DNA from: Loxodes magnus
Taxonomy: Eukaryota > Ciliophora > Karyorelictea > Loxodida > Loxodidae
Assembly (NCBI GenBank): GCA_946699065.1
Contig: CAMPDV010000018.1
Span: forward strand, 496,001-560,000
Reading direction: 5' to 3'
DNA length: 64,000 nucleotides
Shown here: positions 35,621 to 49,053 of the stretch, piece after piece
Layout of the letters: each line of letters opens with the position of its first letter
Position numbering within the stretch: the stretch's first letter is position 1
Position numbers and translations under genes: made by a program
The notes under the pieces: model-generated
Seen by the model: only the letters and a program-made list of their open reading frames with translations
Told to the model about the DNA's origin: nothing
Databases searched by the model: none

Positions 35621-36726
35621 AACCATAAATTTGAAGTATTAGATAACCTTGAAAGTTAATAATAAGAGTAATATAGATTGATGATAGAAATGTATGATAT
35701 TTAAGCACTTAGAACTTAATAGTTTAATAATAATAATTTTTCTTAAGATTAAGGGAAAAAGCTATTATAAGCATTAAATTATCTCCCTTTGATTAGGTTT
35801 AAAGAATAATATAAATAAACAATTAGATAACTAGATACTCATACTATTTAATCTTAATCATTAGTATAATTAAAAGATTAAAGAGTTTATTAATAATAAT
35901 CTTAACAATTTTACTAGCAACTGTCTAAATATTAAATATTAAACAAAATATCCCTCTATCATTATATAATTAATTAGCAGCAAGATATGGATTGTGGTAA
36001 GTATATAAATGTGTTTCATCATAGACTATTAGTAGTAAAGCAATAATACATTAATTAAACTAAATATTGCTTTATGAATAAAGCATAAGAATGATATGAT
36101 ATTATGCAACTAAAATATATCTGCCTAATTTAACTTAATGCTCTAGAAATTGTCTATTAGATTTAAATTATTACAAATATTATAAATGTAGTTAAATAGA
36201 AAATAGTTTTTAAGAATTTTTTATTAGTTAAATACATTTAAATTATTTATTCTTGGCATAATTATCAAACAGTAGAATACTAAGTAAAGAGAACTCAATT
36301 TTCATTAAGACTGTAAATGAACTAACATAATTGCATTAAGAACTTTAGCAAATCATAAGATAAATCAAATAAAGGGAATATTAAAATATAATTAAAAGCA
36401 AATAGTAAATTTAAAAACTTTATTATTATATCCAAGTATTAGATTGCTAGCTTATTCTTTTTTATCTTATTTATATAATGAGAAATATACTTTAAGAAAC
36501 TTTTAATTGTAATAAATGGTTTAAAATTTAAGTTTTAATACTTTAGCTCTTTATTTATAAAATTTATAAAATAAATTTTTGCTTCCAAAATGTCACTATT
36601 TTATTGACAAGAAAAGCATGTTTAAGGTTAATTATTAAAATAATAGATTTAAGAAATGAGAGACATATGTAGGGCGAGAACTTTTAATAAGAAAATTAAT
36701 CTATTGTTTTCGAATTGCTTTTTAAA
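35621..36726. other. AT-rich region between MFS copy 3 and its duplicated block
   Basis: An open minus frame continues past the transporter stop (hydrophobic, e.g. near 36250-36450), but there is no independent support. Not shared with the copy 4 flank beyond ~35620. Confidence 0.3.
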
Positions 36727-38211
36727 TCACGACATTTCTTCTGAGCTTGCTTGTTCACTATTATATCGGTTTGGCTATACTCTATTAATTGGAGCAGAAA
36801 TATCTTCTAAAATTATTTATTCGCAGTCAAATCCGAAGAGATATCCAATTATTCCTCCAAAAGCCATTAAAATAACAGCAGCTACATATCCCCAAAACAA
36901 ATATATTCTTTCTATTTTTCCTATTATCCAACCATATATCAAAGGTCCTGCTACTCCTCCTATCAGAGTTCCTACAAAATAAAAAAATCCTATTGCAATA
37001 GCTCTTACTTCTTAGGGAAATATTTCTGAAATTGTTAAATATGCTGCTGAAGCACCAGCTGAAGCAAAAAAAAACGATCCAGACCAAAAGAGTGTCATAA
37101 TTACTGGTGTATTGATTATATGAGAAACAAATAAAATACCACATAGAAAAAGAATTATTGCAGCTATTGTATAGGTGAATAAAATCATTTTTCTTCTTCC
37201 CACTGTATCAAAAAATCTTCCTAACACTATACAACCTAAAAAATTACTAGCTGCAAAAGGAAAAATATAGAAGGCAACATAATTATCCTTAATATCAAAA
37301 AAATCTTTTAAAGTAAGCCCATATGTTAGAAAAATAGCATTATAGAAAAAAGCCTAAGTAGTAATAAGCACAGAGGATAAAAACGATTTTCTAGGATAAG
37401 TTTTAACTGTGTATTTTATTTTATTTAAGTAGCTTTCTTAACTTTGTTTGACTGCTATATTTTAATTTGGAGGAACTTCATCGAATTCATATCCTGCATC
37501 TTCTATTGCTTCTTCTATTTTTTCTATATAAAATTCAGCTTCTTAAGCTCTTCCATGCATAAGTAACCACCTTGGACTTTCTGGCATAAAGCAACGAGCT
37601 ATAAGCACAACAGTTCCTAAAATTGTGCCTAATGCAAAACAAAGTCTCCATCCTACATTATCAGGAAATAAATTGCTTAAAAATAAAAGCTAAAAAGCAC
37701 TTGAGAAAGCTCCTCCTATTCACCAAGTTCCGTTAATAATAATATCAACTGTACCTCTAACTCGACTTGGAATCATTTCATCTACTGCACTATTAATACT
37801 TGAATATTCGCCTCCTACTCCTAATCCTGTTAAGAAAATACATGGAATTAGAGTTCAGAAGTTCCAGCAACCGCATGTAAGTGCAGTTCCTGTTAGATAT
37901 AAAATTGGAGTTATAATAAAAACTTTCTTTCTTCCCATTTTATCACTAATAACTCCTAAGATAATAGCACCTATAACAGCACCTGAAGTGTAACAAGCAC
38001 CAATAAATCCTACCTAGAAGCCAGATAAATCCATAGTGCTGTCATCTGATAACTTTCCTGATATTACTCCACCTATGTTTGTAACCTACAATCCATCCAT
38101 TATCCATGAAATGCCAAGACACATTGTAAGTTTCCAATGTCAAGAAGATCAAGGAAGACGATCTAGTCTGTAAGGAATTTTAGAATAAACGACTTAATTT
38201 TGTTAATCCAT
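36727..38211 (-). CDS. MFS transporter, copy 3
   Basis: 494 residues from ATG (38211; MDQQNQVVYSKIP) to TGA (36727-36729) with no frame break. It has all transporter marks of copy 1 but lacks the long N-terminal tail. Upstream in-frame codons (LLYNYQGKRN) resemble the tail of copy 2, so the true start could be further upstream. It has TGG where copies 1 and 2 have TGA at [10 protein letters not shown], evidence for TGA=W. In SEIFP-x-EVRA the residue x is Q (TAA) here and I or L elsewhere. Substrate unknown. Confidence 0.83.
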
Positions 38212-38877
38212 ATTAAATATATTTCTTTTACCTTAATAATTGTATAATAAATCTATATTTAAAACTAATTCTTATATCTTAGAAATTGTTTAAATCTATT
38301 ATATATCTAAATTATCTTATTTTTATTTGATTCACTATGTTTTCAGCAAAAATTTTTTTAATTTTGTAATATTTTTCTTAGATTTGAATAGTACTTAGGC
38401 TTAGCTAACATTAATAGGTAAATTAATCTAAAAAGTTAAAATGCATACTTATTTTATATATAAATGAGAAAAATGGCCATATTTAATAGAATATAGCGAT
38501 TTATTTTTTGGTGTTATCAACTTTATTTTTTCTTTTAGTGTATAAAGTTAATTTTGATTTTACTACCATCATTATAGCATTATTCTTATATTTTTAAGTG
38601 GACTGATATTTTGCTTAAAACTTTTTATAAAATCGAAATTTTTTTTTAAATGGGACTTGAGTTTATTTATTTGCCTAAAGTTATTAAAATGTTTGCTATT
38701 TCTTCTGCTTTTACCTACATAAAAAAATTAAATTCTGAAATCTTTCTTATGAAGATAATTTTATAGATTTGTTATTGTAAATATTATAAATATTATTTTA
38801 TAATCGGTTTACCTTCTGTTTAAATTAATAAATTAATAGAGTTCTTGAGACGTCTTTAATTGCAAGAAATTCTTCTT
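38212..38877. other. AT-rich region between MFS copy 3 and the LINE fragment
   Basis: No gene recognised; it contains the likely promoter of MFS copy 3 at its left end. Confidence 0.35.
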
Positions 38878-40041
38878 TCATGATAAGACGATAGAAAGCG
38901 CTTTTAAATTTTTTAAATCTGAATTGATCTCATTATTTTCTTCAATTACTCCTATTTTCCACTCTTCTTTAACTTCTTCCTTTTTTACTTTCTCCATTTC
39001 TAGAATTTCAAGTCTTCTGTTCATTATATTTTTGGGAAATATTTTGATTTATAAATCTAAATTCTCCATTTTAAACCTTGAAATTTAGATTATATATTCT
39101 TGATTATATAGTATAAGAAGCCTTAAGTCATAATTTCCGATCTTTTACGATTGTCATTCCCTTATAATAAAATAATATGAACATTTAAAGATATGCTAAA
39201 ATGTCTCATACTTTCTACATATACAATAGGGATTATCAATTGAATAATAACAATCTTAAAAATCCTTTCGAAAATTATAGGATTGGGTTCTAAGCTTATA
39301 TATAATTATTATTTCTCTTCTATAGTCTTTGTTAAATTTTATATAAGTAATTTGTGGAAATTGTTAAAGATTTTCAAATTGCTCAGTATATATTTAAGCT
39401 GCTTTCATTCTCAATAAATTTTTGAGTTGCTGCATTAAAAATTATAAATTTTTTATCTTTTATATGTTTATTGAAATTATTAGACTGCTATTATTCTAGA
39501 AATTTTGCGGATTGATATTTTTAAGATCTTATATTTCTACGCTTAATCATATTGAAAGAATCCTGTGGTTTTTAATAAAAAATAATTTCTCAATAATATC
39601 ATTAAAAATTCGATGCTCATAAGAATATATCAAATTCTTCCACCTATGACAAGTATTATCCAAAAATTCGCTTAAAAAGTTTAAGAGGCTGTCAATCTTT
39701 TATTTTTTATTAAGTTTCTTGCTTAAATTTCTTTCGGACTATTTATTTTGTCATAATCTTTATTCTTTTGCATGCTAAATTTCTCCAATATATATGCTAT
39801 ATAATTTTTCTTTGGTTGCATCTTAATTTTTTCAATTTTAGCTTAAATCTTTCGTAATTTCTTAATGTCTTTTTTCAAGTATTTTCTTTAAATTGTAGCA
39901 ATTTTTCTAACTTTCTTTAGATATTTTTAAATACCTCAAGCCACTAATATTATCTCTATTTCAAAAATAATTGCTCGTTTTTACTTCTTCAATTTGCTTT
40001 CTACTAGTAACTTAAGACTAAGATACAACTTAAGAAGACAT
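38878..40041 (-). CDS. C-terminal part of a LINE-type reverse-transcriptase ORF (zinc-finger end)
   Basis: An unbroken frame of 387 residues from an internal ATG (40041) to TGA (38878). A K/Q-rich helical region is followed by IIYKLRTQSYNFRKDF and then NPYCICRKYETFQHIFKCS (about residues 271-289), then IREWQSQKIGNYD and LLILYNQEYIIQISRF. This order is typical of the end of non-LTR retrotransposon ORF2 proteins (zf-RVT-like: arginine-rich strand, CxC...ETxxHIxxxC, short helix). The RT palm itself is not seen. The frame stays open upstream to ~40350 without clear motifs, so the element is probably 5'-truncated. A matching relic lies at ~61.1-61.6 kb. Confidence 0.55.
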
Positions 40042-41467
40042 TTTTGCTACTAATGCGATATTTGATTTATCTGTAAAACGTTATTTCTTTATTCTCTGAC
40101 TTTTAAAGATAGTTTACTTATTTAGACTTAATAAATTCTAAAGAAGGGATGTAAATTCACTTTAAATGATATATGTCTGGAGAAAAGTTATTCTTATTCG
40201 ATGAAGCACTATTTAAATTTTAAATTATCTTTTTTTAATTATTTAAATTCTCCTTATAAGTTCAATATTAAAAATGGCGACAGACAATATTGGAAAAGTT
40301 TTATATCCCTCCTAAATTTAAAAAAGAAAGTAAGAGCAGTCAAATCTTCATCACACGTTTTCTTATATTTTGCCTTCATTTAATATGCCTTTCAACAGCC
40401 AAAAATAGTATCGTAAAAGAAAAAAATAAAAAACCTGATATTACAAAAATCTAAGAGACAACAAGAAATGTGATGGATGATGTTGTTTGTGTGTACTATT
40501 TTGGATCAGAGTAAGTGGATATAGCTTATCTAATAATGAAGGTTGTTAACATTAAAGAAGATTATAGTAACTAAAATATTTTATTGAAAATTCATAAAAA
40601 ATAAAAAAACAAAGGAATAGGAAGATGCTAGATATATGTCCTAAGAGCAAGATATTATAGCTTTTTGGAATATCAAATGAAATTTAAAAAAATTAGCCCA
40701 ACTCATTAAAACAAGAAAATAAATTGAAAAATAAAAGAAGACAAACAATCGACAGAGGAGTAGTCTGAATGGATATCGAAGAAAAAAATTAAAATGTAAA
40801 TATGATCCAGAATAAAACCTTAAATAAGGAGAATAAATTTCAGTTTTTCAGATAGGTTGAAATATCCTAAAAGGTAGATTTTGTATATCTTATCTCCAAT
40901 TAAAGATTATTTTAGTAAGAACAAATATTCAATTAATTAATCTCATAAAAATCAGAAACCTTTTAGCATAAAGCAGGCATAAATTAAATCCATGGTTTTT
41001 CTTTAGAGAAAGGGATTTCACATGTGATTATCGGTTCATTTTTCCTCATATTTTTTATGCTATTTTGAATGTTTGAAGAATCCTTTCTGCTTACTTTCGA
41101 AATAAAAATATTAACACTAAAAATAGCATAATTATGGTTAATTTTTTAGAGTTTAACTGATTATAATATAAGTTTATAAGAAATAACTCTTAGTTCTTAA
41201 GTTATAAATTATTGCATAAATTTACATAATTCTATTACTAAAATACTCTAAAAATATCTACATAGTTATTTGATTTAACTCAATGTAGTAACTACAACTG
41301 CTTGAAAGTTATTCTATTAAATATAAATAGATCTTATAATATCAAGATAATGCTTTGCTTTAGCATTTATTTAGGAAAATTAATTATTTATCAAGTAAAA
41401 CATACTTATAAAAGCTAAAATTCTTAGTAATTTATTTAAAAATTAAATAACACTAAAATAATATAAA
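40042..41467. other. AT-rich region with possible retroelement remnants
   Basis: On the plus strand around 40770 a MDIEEKNQNVN stretch recalls the KMEIEE segment of the Gag-like proteins, and an ATG frame at 40384 (MPFNSQKQYRKRK) has a Cys cluster. This is too degraded to call. Confidence 0.25.
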
Positions 41468-42260
41468 ATGGCTGGTTTCAGGAAGGCTTTTATATACGTC
41501 CTTAGAGCAGGAGAGAAAACCAGAATTATTTTCTCTTACCAAGCCTCAGCTACAACTAATCCATTCTTCTTAAGATCAAAAATTGACCTGCAGGTAGGAA
41601 ACTTAAAAAAATTAAGAAGTAATATCCTCAATAATAAAAATTGAAAGAAGCTAACTTTTTTCAGCATACAAATAGGCGCTGAAGAAAAATTCCAATCAGA
41701 GAAGTTGACACAGATCTCAAGACCTCCACTAAAAACTGAAAAAAGAGACCATTCAAATGAATCTTTGAAAGTAATAAATAAAAATAAGCAAATAAACAAA
41801 GAAGGCAAAGTACGATAATTAAATATAGATCCTGATTTTTTTGATATAGAAAATATTGAAATAGAAAAAATGAACTCTTAGATGATACAGTTATTATATC
41901 AATTTATAAAAAATTATAAAAATTCTAAGAGGATTTAAACTCATAGAAGGAAGAAATAGTTGAAATAAATCAGAAATTAATTGAGCATGCAGATGATGGT
42001 AAAGTCCATATGGTGTCCGAAAAGCTAAAACCGGAGTCTTTGATCGAACGAATGAGTTAGAGAATGATATTTTAATAATGAGAAACAAGATAAGAAAAGT
42101 TGAGTATAATTAAATTAAAACTAAAATTAATGGAAGAAAATTTATAGAACCTTCATAAAAAACTTCCATGAATATAGAGAAGCAAGAAATATATGCAACA
42201 TTTGCAAAAGTATTAGACATTTGTGACAGAAATGCCCATAATAGAAATAAATAAGAATGA
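41468..42260 (+). pseudogene. Gag-B-like retroelement ORF, frameshifted, knuckle intact
   Basis: The ATG at 41468 opens MAGFRKAFIYVLRAGEKTR. A coiled coil in another frame (LNSQKEEIVEINQKLIEH, then EKLKPESLIERMSQ) matches NLNKPEEIESRLMSQ of the 32.4 kb copy. The zinc knuckle CNICKSIRHLWQKC (42196-42237) has perfect C-x2-C-x4-H-x4-C spacing with Trp encoded by TGA. At least two frame changes are needed, so it is non-functional. Confidence 0.6.
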
Positions 42261-43149
42261 ATATCTAGAGAAATAGTAACTGTTAGCTACTGAGCTAAAA
42301 ATGACGGAATACTTCCCATCGGAAAATGGGAATATTTGAAAGAAAAGCAACTTGATAATTCTGAATATAAAAAGAAAGGAAGCCATGGAAAAATTAAATG
42401 CTAGGATAGAGCATGCAGGAACGGAAATTTCATAAATTAAAACTTCAATTAAACTGAAGGGCGAATAGTTACTTTAATGATTAATGATTAAATAAAACTA
42501 AACAGTTTTAAATTTGAATAATAAATTAAGGATTAGCATTATATCAATAAAATTACTTTATTTTACTAATTATAAAGAATTACTTAATAGCAAGCTTACT
42601 TTTTCTTTTAGAAATCTAAATACAATAATTAAAAAATAGAATTAAATTATTAAGTATATAGCTCATAATAAAAGGTTTTAAAGCTGGGCTTATTAATAAT
42701 ATTTTTATTAAATAATAGCGTAAGAAAAATAAGCAAAATAATAATTTTGTTAAATATTATACCTTAGTAGAATAAGCAAAGTTGCTTATTACATTTATTA
42801 AGTTGCTAATCTCTAGTATTCAATCAAATAATTAGATTCCTTATTATTCTTAAATTTATTATTATTACTTAAAATTAAAAGTATTGCTGTCATTTCTTAT
42901 TTACAAATTAAGAGCCAAACATTATAAAATTTGGTTTAAATTAATATGGAACTAAAGTTACTACTTTTTAAAGAAAACAATGAAATAATAGAATAAATCT
43001 TTCTATTTTAATTTAAAATTTATAAATATAACTATAAAGTAAAATAAAGTATAAGCCACAATATTATAGTTTGCTAACCTAAAGATGCAAAATGAAATCT
43101 TAGTAAATTATAAATTAATAAAATTAGACTAATAATTAACTTTAACTAA
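42261..43149. other. AT-rich region with no supported gene
   Basis: Apart from the 3' flank of the Gag relic (slightly GC-richer to ~42480), I see nothing supportable here. Confidence 0.3.
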
Positions 43150-43768
43150 ATGTAATCAATTTTTGCGTTCCTTGAACTTTCAATCAGGTATCTGCGGAAA
43201 ATTTTTTTCGTAGTTGTATTTCTCTGCCTTGCTATCATCGGATGGTTACCAAAAGGATTTTCTTAGCTTCTTATGGATAGTTTCTATTTATAGAAGCCTC
43301 ATTCAGATATTCATAATTTATTTAAATTTCTTAGGTTCATTAGTTTTCATTTTGCTTGACCTGTCTTTATTCTTTGCAGAGGCTTATTAAATAATATTTA
43401 GATTAACAGTACCAACAACTTTTCTATTTTTTTTACCGTTTTCTTCTTTGGATAAACCTTATTTTCTAGCATTCAAATTATTTTGCTTAAGTTTGTGTTA
43501 ATTTGTTCTTAGCTTTTCTTTTCTTAATTCTGTTTTTTATGTAAATCTTCTTCTATAATTATTCTTTGCAGAAGATTTTCCTGCTTTAGTGTTTTTTTAA
43601 ATTTGTTATTCTTAGAAACGATTTTATTTTATTCTAAAATAAATTTGTTTCATAGAAGCAATATATTTAGAAGTTGTTTCCTTACAATGACCTATCAGGT
43701 TCTTTTTAAATTTTTAAACTTCTAAATATGTGTTTTTTGCTGTTTCTAAGAGATAAGAGAGTCGTCAT
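43150..43768 (-). CDS. Possible coiled-coil/basic protein, unrecognised
   Basis: The minus frame from ATG (43768; MTTLLSLRNSKKHIFRSLK) runs ~206 codons with K/E/Q-rich helical sequence and a final basic segment (NPFGNHPMIARQRNTTTKK). The composition is protein-like and the last part is GC-richer. However, no TGA closes it nearby and no homologue in the window confirms it. It could be another retroelement ORF. Confidence 0.25.
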
Positions 43769-44816
43769 TTTTTAAATTTAGTTTTACTTCTTTTTTTTCC
43801 TTTTGGAAAATTAGATTCCTTTATATTTAAAAATGCTAATGCTAAAGCAAGCATTTATTTTATTAGTTCTATTAATTAAATCTACACATTTTTTTTCAAA
43901 TTTAAGTATCCGATTTAAATTGCTTACTCATCCTCTACAACCATCACGATTACCAAATTAATTACTCTTGAATCTAAAGCATTATTTTATTTTCACTATA
44001 TTAAACAAAGATTCATAATTATAGCAATATATGAACAGTTTAATGTAAGTCTTTTTGCATTACTTAGTTGTTAAATTATATTTATCTCAATTTATATTTC
44101 ATCTAAATGAATTGACAAAACTGCTTTTTGTAAAAAGATTAAATTGTATTTATTAGATCCAATTATAATTTTCTCTTTTATACTATTTTAGATTAAAGAA
44201 ATATTAGCTAAACTTATTTTTAAAGCATTATAAAAATAATGTATTTAAAAAATTTAGAATTAGATAAAAGAAGTTAAACGAAGTAAAAAGAAGTAATTTC
44301 TAAATCAAAAGACTAAAAATATAAGCTAAATTTATAATCCTAGAAAATTAAGTGAAGAGCATGGTAATAAATTAAGTATTTTCTTTCAAAAGTTATAAAT
44401 TTTTGCGTTTTAATATTATATAAAATTATTATTTTCTTCCGTAAAAAGATTTATAATTTTCATTCAATTACATTTATTTTCTGATGTATTAATAGTTAGA
44501 ATTTCTTATTAGCTTTTATAAAATACTTATTGAAACTACTACCAAACTTATAATTATTTAATGATGAAATTCCTTAATTTTAATGATTAGTTAGAAATAG
44601 GAATCATTCATATTTAATAAAATAAAGAAAGAAAATTAACTTCAGGCTATTTATTTACACTATTTTATTTTAAATATACTAGTATCTTAAAAATTACAAT
44701 CTAATCTATTATATAACTGGATGTTCTTCAGATTCATTGTAAATTCAAATTTAAAAAATATCTTTCACTCTTCTTTAAAGAGAAATGTGAGAACTTAAAA
44801 ATAACTTAATATATTG
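43769..44816. other. AT-rich, no gene seen
   Basis: No motif, RNA gene or repeat that I can support. Confidence 0.35.
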
Positions 44817-45624
44817 ATGCGATAAAGTAGGTTGAGTGAAGTCTTAAAATCTTGTTGCCAGTTTTTCTTGAGCAAAGAAGAGAAAAAAGTCCTGGGAAAA
44901 AGCAGGCATAATAAAAATAATAAGAGTATTCTTCTCCCTATTAACAAAAAAAGAACTTAATAACTATAATAAGCAATTCCTAAAGTAATAAAAAGAAAGA
45001 AGTCTAGTATAATAACAGCAAAAGAACTTTTATTAAAGGTGATTAAAAAGGAAATCAATATTTAACAGTTAGTATTTGAAATATCCCATCTCCAGAAAGA
45101 GATTAAATAGCTTAAGTGGAAAAATTAAGAACTAAGAATTTTATTACATCTTGGATAAGATAACTTAGAGATTAGAATTATTAATTAGGAAAGAGAATTC
45201 AAGCATATTGGAGCATTTAAACTGAACATAGGTAATTAACAACCAAGCTTGAAGACATCATATAAAACAAGAATTAGAGTTTATTAAGCAAAAGAATATT
45301 AGCAAAACATAATTAATTTGACAAATTAGATGTTGATAGAATAAAAATAGATTATTATTCGAAAGCCAATCAGATAAGAAGGAAAAGACGCTACTACTGT
45401 TAACTAAGTGACATTTGTGCGATAATTGCTAAAAATTTAAGAGTTTAAAGAAAAAATTTATCATTTAGATTAAGAAAAAATCTAGAGGTCTTTTTACAGC
45501 AAGCATTGAGATATTTACAGAAGAAAATGATGTGAAGTAACTGCTAAAATAATAAGAAAAATAAATCAAAGAAATTGGGAAGACCTTAGTGAAGATAAAT
45601 TTATTAAAAATTCAAGAATTATGA
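44817..45624 (+). pseudogene. Gag-like retroelement ORF with one frameshift
   Basis: The ATG at 44817 opens MRQSRLSEVLKSCCQFFL. A coiled coil follows (LLLKVIKKEIN, HLQKEIKQLKWKNQELR, LEIRIINQEREFKHIGAF), matching QEEVRKLKK...EIESRLMSQERDL of the 32.4 kb copy. After one +1 frame change the second frame carries CDNCQKF (a half knuckle; His and last Cys gone) and ends ...LLKIQEL at TGA 45622-45624. The total length is one base off a multiple of three, consistent with a single indel. Confidence 0.55.
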
Positions 45625-45917
45625 GAAGTGTTGCTAGTCAAGCAATTTATTTAAAATTTGTCCAGAATTACACTGTTGAAAAATTTAATTTTGTATAATT
45701 TTATACATTAATGCGATATAAAGTTCCTAGACATTTATTAATAAAAATGATAATGTAAATAAATTGCATTATTGATAAATATCAAGAATATGTTTAAAAT
45801 CATAGAATCAAGGTTTTTATTTGATCAAATTGCGAGAGTAAATTTATCCCTAGGAATTGCTAAACATTAGATTTATTATATATAAAACATAAACTTATCA
45901 ATATTAGAGTTGTCTTA

Positions 45918-46150
45918 TACTGAGTTCCTTTATGGATGTTTTATATTTATGTTTTCCTTTGCATAGATATCTTTTTTATTTAAGATAATTGATTTTTATT
46001 TGATAAATATAAAAACAAGATTAACTTAGAGGATTAAGTTAAAATCTCTAAGAAGAAGCCAAATATTAAATTTTATTTATTTTCTTCTAAGTAAAATTTG
46101 AAAATTGTAGCATAAATATCTTTAAATAAGTATATTAAATCTACAACTAT
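45918..46150 (+). repeat. ~230 bp dispersed repeat, inverted copy at 25085-25335
   Basis: See the partner entry. Here it lies immediately left of the duplicated block 46153-48151. Confidence 0.7.
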
Positions 46151-46152
46151 AG

Positions 46153-48151
46153 TATTTTATAAACTTTATTATTGTAACTATATATATATAAGTATAAAAA
46201 CTATAAAAATTAAATTATATAATCTGATTAGCTTTTATTCTCCTTTTAAATATCTACTAATTAAAAGTTGGATAATTAAGTAATAAATATTAAAAACACT
46301 TAAAGATATGTGAAAATAAATAGAATAGTAGATACATTTAAAATATTGTAATAGTTAACTCTTTACATTAACTTTATTTTAAATAAATTAATAATAAAGA
46401 AATCAACATAAAACAGTATTTCATATTAATAATTATATTTATAATCATATTAAGATAATGAAGATCCTTTTATTTAATTATTACTTTTAGCTTTTTGAAG
46501 GAAATATTTACCTTTTATTAAAACTTTAAAACTTTAAAACTAAATGTCTTTACCAATTAACTTAGCTCGTTCTTAATTATTATTCTTCGTTTAGCTTCTC
46601 TTTACTATACCTAGTTTCTTTCTAGTTATTAAAAACTTCTAAATCTGTCTTTTAGAACTTACCAAATATTGCTTTAGGTCAATTCTTAAGTCTATCTGTT
46701 ACTAACCTCAATATTGAAGCGCATTTTTCAATTATACTTTAAATATTATAATATAAGGTATCTTCTAGAGTTTATTCTATTACTCTCACAGATCATTGCA
46801 AATTTGCAATTTATGATATCAGCTTTTTAGTTATAATTTCCAAAATTTAATTAGATTTATGGTTAGATGATAATCTTTTATCTAGCTAAACGGAATAATA
46901 GGCTTTACATGATTCTGATTTGTTTTTACTCTGGTCTATAAAGATTATATAAAGCTTGAATCTTAATTTGTGCTCTTCAAAATCAGCAAATGTATTCTAG
47001 CTAAGACACTAATAATTCTTAAACATAAGAGTTAATTTAAATACTCATAGACTTTCTAAATGATAAACACTTATTTTACTTTTTAAAATAAAGCAGAAAA
47101 AGCAATTTAATCTTGGGAATTTGTATTTGTCTATTATGTGTTTACGTAACTCAGTAAGATCTAAGGAAATTCCTTCATCTAAATTAATACTTTTAAGTAT
47201 ATGTTGAGAAGGTAAGGACCAATCTAGTTATTTTCCTTATTTAAGGAAGCTTTAATATTGTTCTTTCAAATGATTGAAAACTAAGAATCAAAAAGCATAT
47301 AATTGTAAATTGTTATTATATCTACACTTTCACATTTTCTAGTCTGTGCCAAAATTACTCAAAATAGAAACTAAAAAATTTCAAGGCAGATAGTATTAAG
47401 TAATTGCTTGCTAAGTTCATAAAAAGTTTGCTATAATGAAGATTGCTGTTATATGCCTAAAGTTAATATGTTTACTCTGTAAATAACACTAAATTATCTA
47501 GTTTAATGGATAATTTGATATTCTTTATTAAATACTTGAGTGACTCTTAGCTTTCTTTATCTAATAAACAAATAATTTGTAGATTTAGGAAACTAAATAT
47601 AGCTTCTATTCTATTTACTTGCTAGCTTTTTATCATTTCTCTACTTGCTTTCATATCAAAATCTTCTAAATCTAAATAGTACCTTTTAAGAGACTCTTTA
47701 TTTATTATGCAAATGAAATGATTTAGAAGCTAATTAAGCATAGTTATAGAAAATGGAATAAATAAATGTTTAGTTGCTAAATGAAGAGTTTAATATAGTT
47801 GAAGAGCATTAAAAGTGAATGTAATTTTCCTTTACTAAATAGATATAAATATACTAAACTTTACTTAATAGCAAAGTAGAGAAACTTTGCTACTATTTAA
47901 ATGAGAAAATATCTAATACAAGATAAATAAGCAGAGCTAGCTAGCCTAGTTACATTAAGGCAAGCTAAATAATAATAGTTATAAACTATTATAAGCATAA
48001 AATCTAATAACTAAGCAATATAAACTATCTAGCTTTATATTATACTATTAAACTAAATTTAATTTCTTAAACATATTAATTATAATTTATATAGGATAGA
48101 AAAACCACTCTATATCTTTAATTAAGGGATTATTTACTATTATTTTTGCTT
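46153..48151 (-). repeat. Duplicated block downstream of MFS copy 4 (empty-site copy)
   Basis: Near-identical to 32776-35620 without the retroelement insertion; AATAGAATAGTA occurs once (46319-46330). Right of 48151 the two copies diverge abruptly, while their transporter genes remain similar. Confidence 0.85.
46355..47660 (-). pseudogene. Unidentified coding-like block downstream of MFS copy 4
   Basis: Same sequence and same broken frames as 33830-35130. A 1-nt indel between the two copies near 33945/46475 and a 9-nt indel just after it argue that this part is not under tight coding constraint. Confidence 0.35.
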
Positions 48152-49053
48152 AAATTGTATATTCATACTATTTAATCTATATTCATTAGTATAATTAAAA
48201 TATTAAAGAGCTTATAAAATAATCTTAACAATTTTACTAGCAACTGTCTAAATAATAAATAAAAGCTCTACTTTTAAAATATCATGTATCATTATATAAT
48301 TAATTAGTAGCAATATATTAGCTTAAAGTAAGTGCATAACTGTGTTTGAATTATAAATATTTGTAATAAAGCTATAATAAATTAAATATAGCCTTATGAA
48401 GAAAATATAATATATAAGTATGATGCTAAATAACTAACACATTCCTTCTTCTTAGTTTATCTTAATATTTAAGATATAATTATAATTAAATTTATAACTA
48501 TTATTAGTAATGTAAATGAATAGATAATTAATTCCTAAGAATATAATATCAATCTAATATATACTTAAATTATTAATTCTAAGTATAATTATTCTGTTTA
48601 TCAGCTAGTAGAAGGCAAGAAAATATTATTTATTTTGAACTAATTTTATAAATAAAATAACTTAATGTTACTAAGAAATTTAGTAAATTAATAAAAGATA
48701 AAAGAAAAACTAAAAAACTAATAAAAAATAAAAATAATAGGAAAATATTAAAGATAATTATTTCCAAGTATAAGTTTCTATATACTTTTAATAAACCAAT
48801 TATATAATATGTAATATACTTTAAATAATCTTTTTATATTAAATAAAAGTTAAAAAATAAATGTTTATCTGTTTCAAGTTCTTATTTTTAAAACTTCAAA
48901 TATATAATCTTAATATTCATAAATGATGGTCTAGTTTGACAATAAAAATGTTTTATAATAATTATAAGGATGGGAATTTATAAAAGGAGATAAATTTAGA
49001 GCTAAGAGTTTAAATAAAAAAGATAATTACGAAATTTTTATTTTCCTTTTTAA
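48152..49053. other. 3' flank of MFS copy 4, AT-rich
   Basis: No gene recognised. The transporter frame would extend to a TGA at 48874-48876 if the terminal TAA is read as glutamine. Confidence 0.35.

Noticed and set aside
36827-37144. 105-codon minus ORF with repeated N-Y, S-K-S-Y motifs (similar ones at 49154, 21772 and 63448)
   Set aside because: It is the shifted frame of the MFS genes; the true frame carries the conserved transporter motifs.
41980-42005. ADD motif resembling the RT catalytic YxDD box
   Set aside because: It lies inside the Gag-like coiled coil (LIEHADDGKV) with no other RT motif around it.
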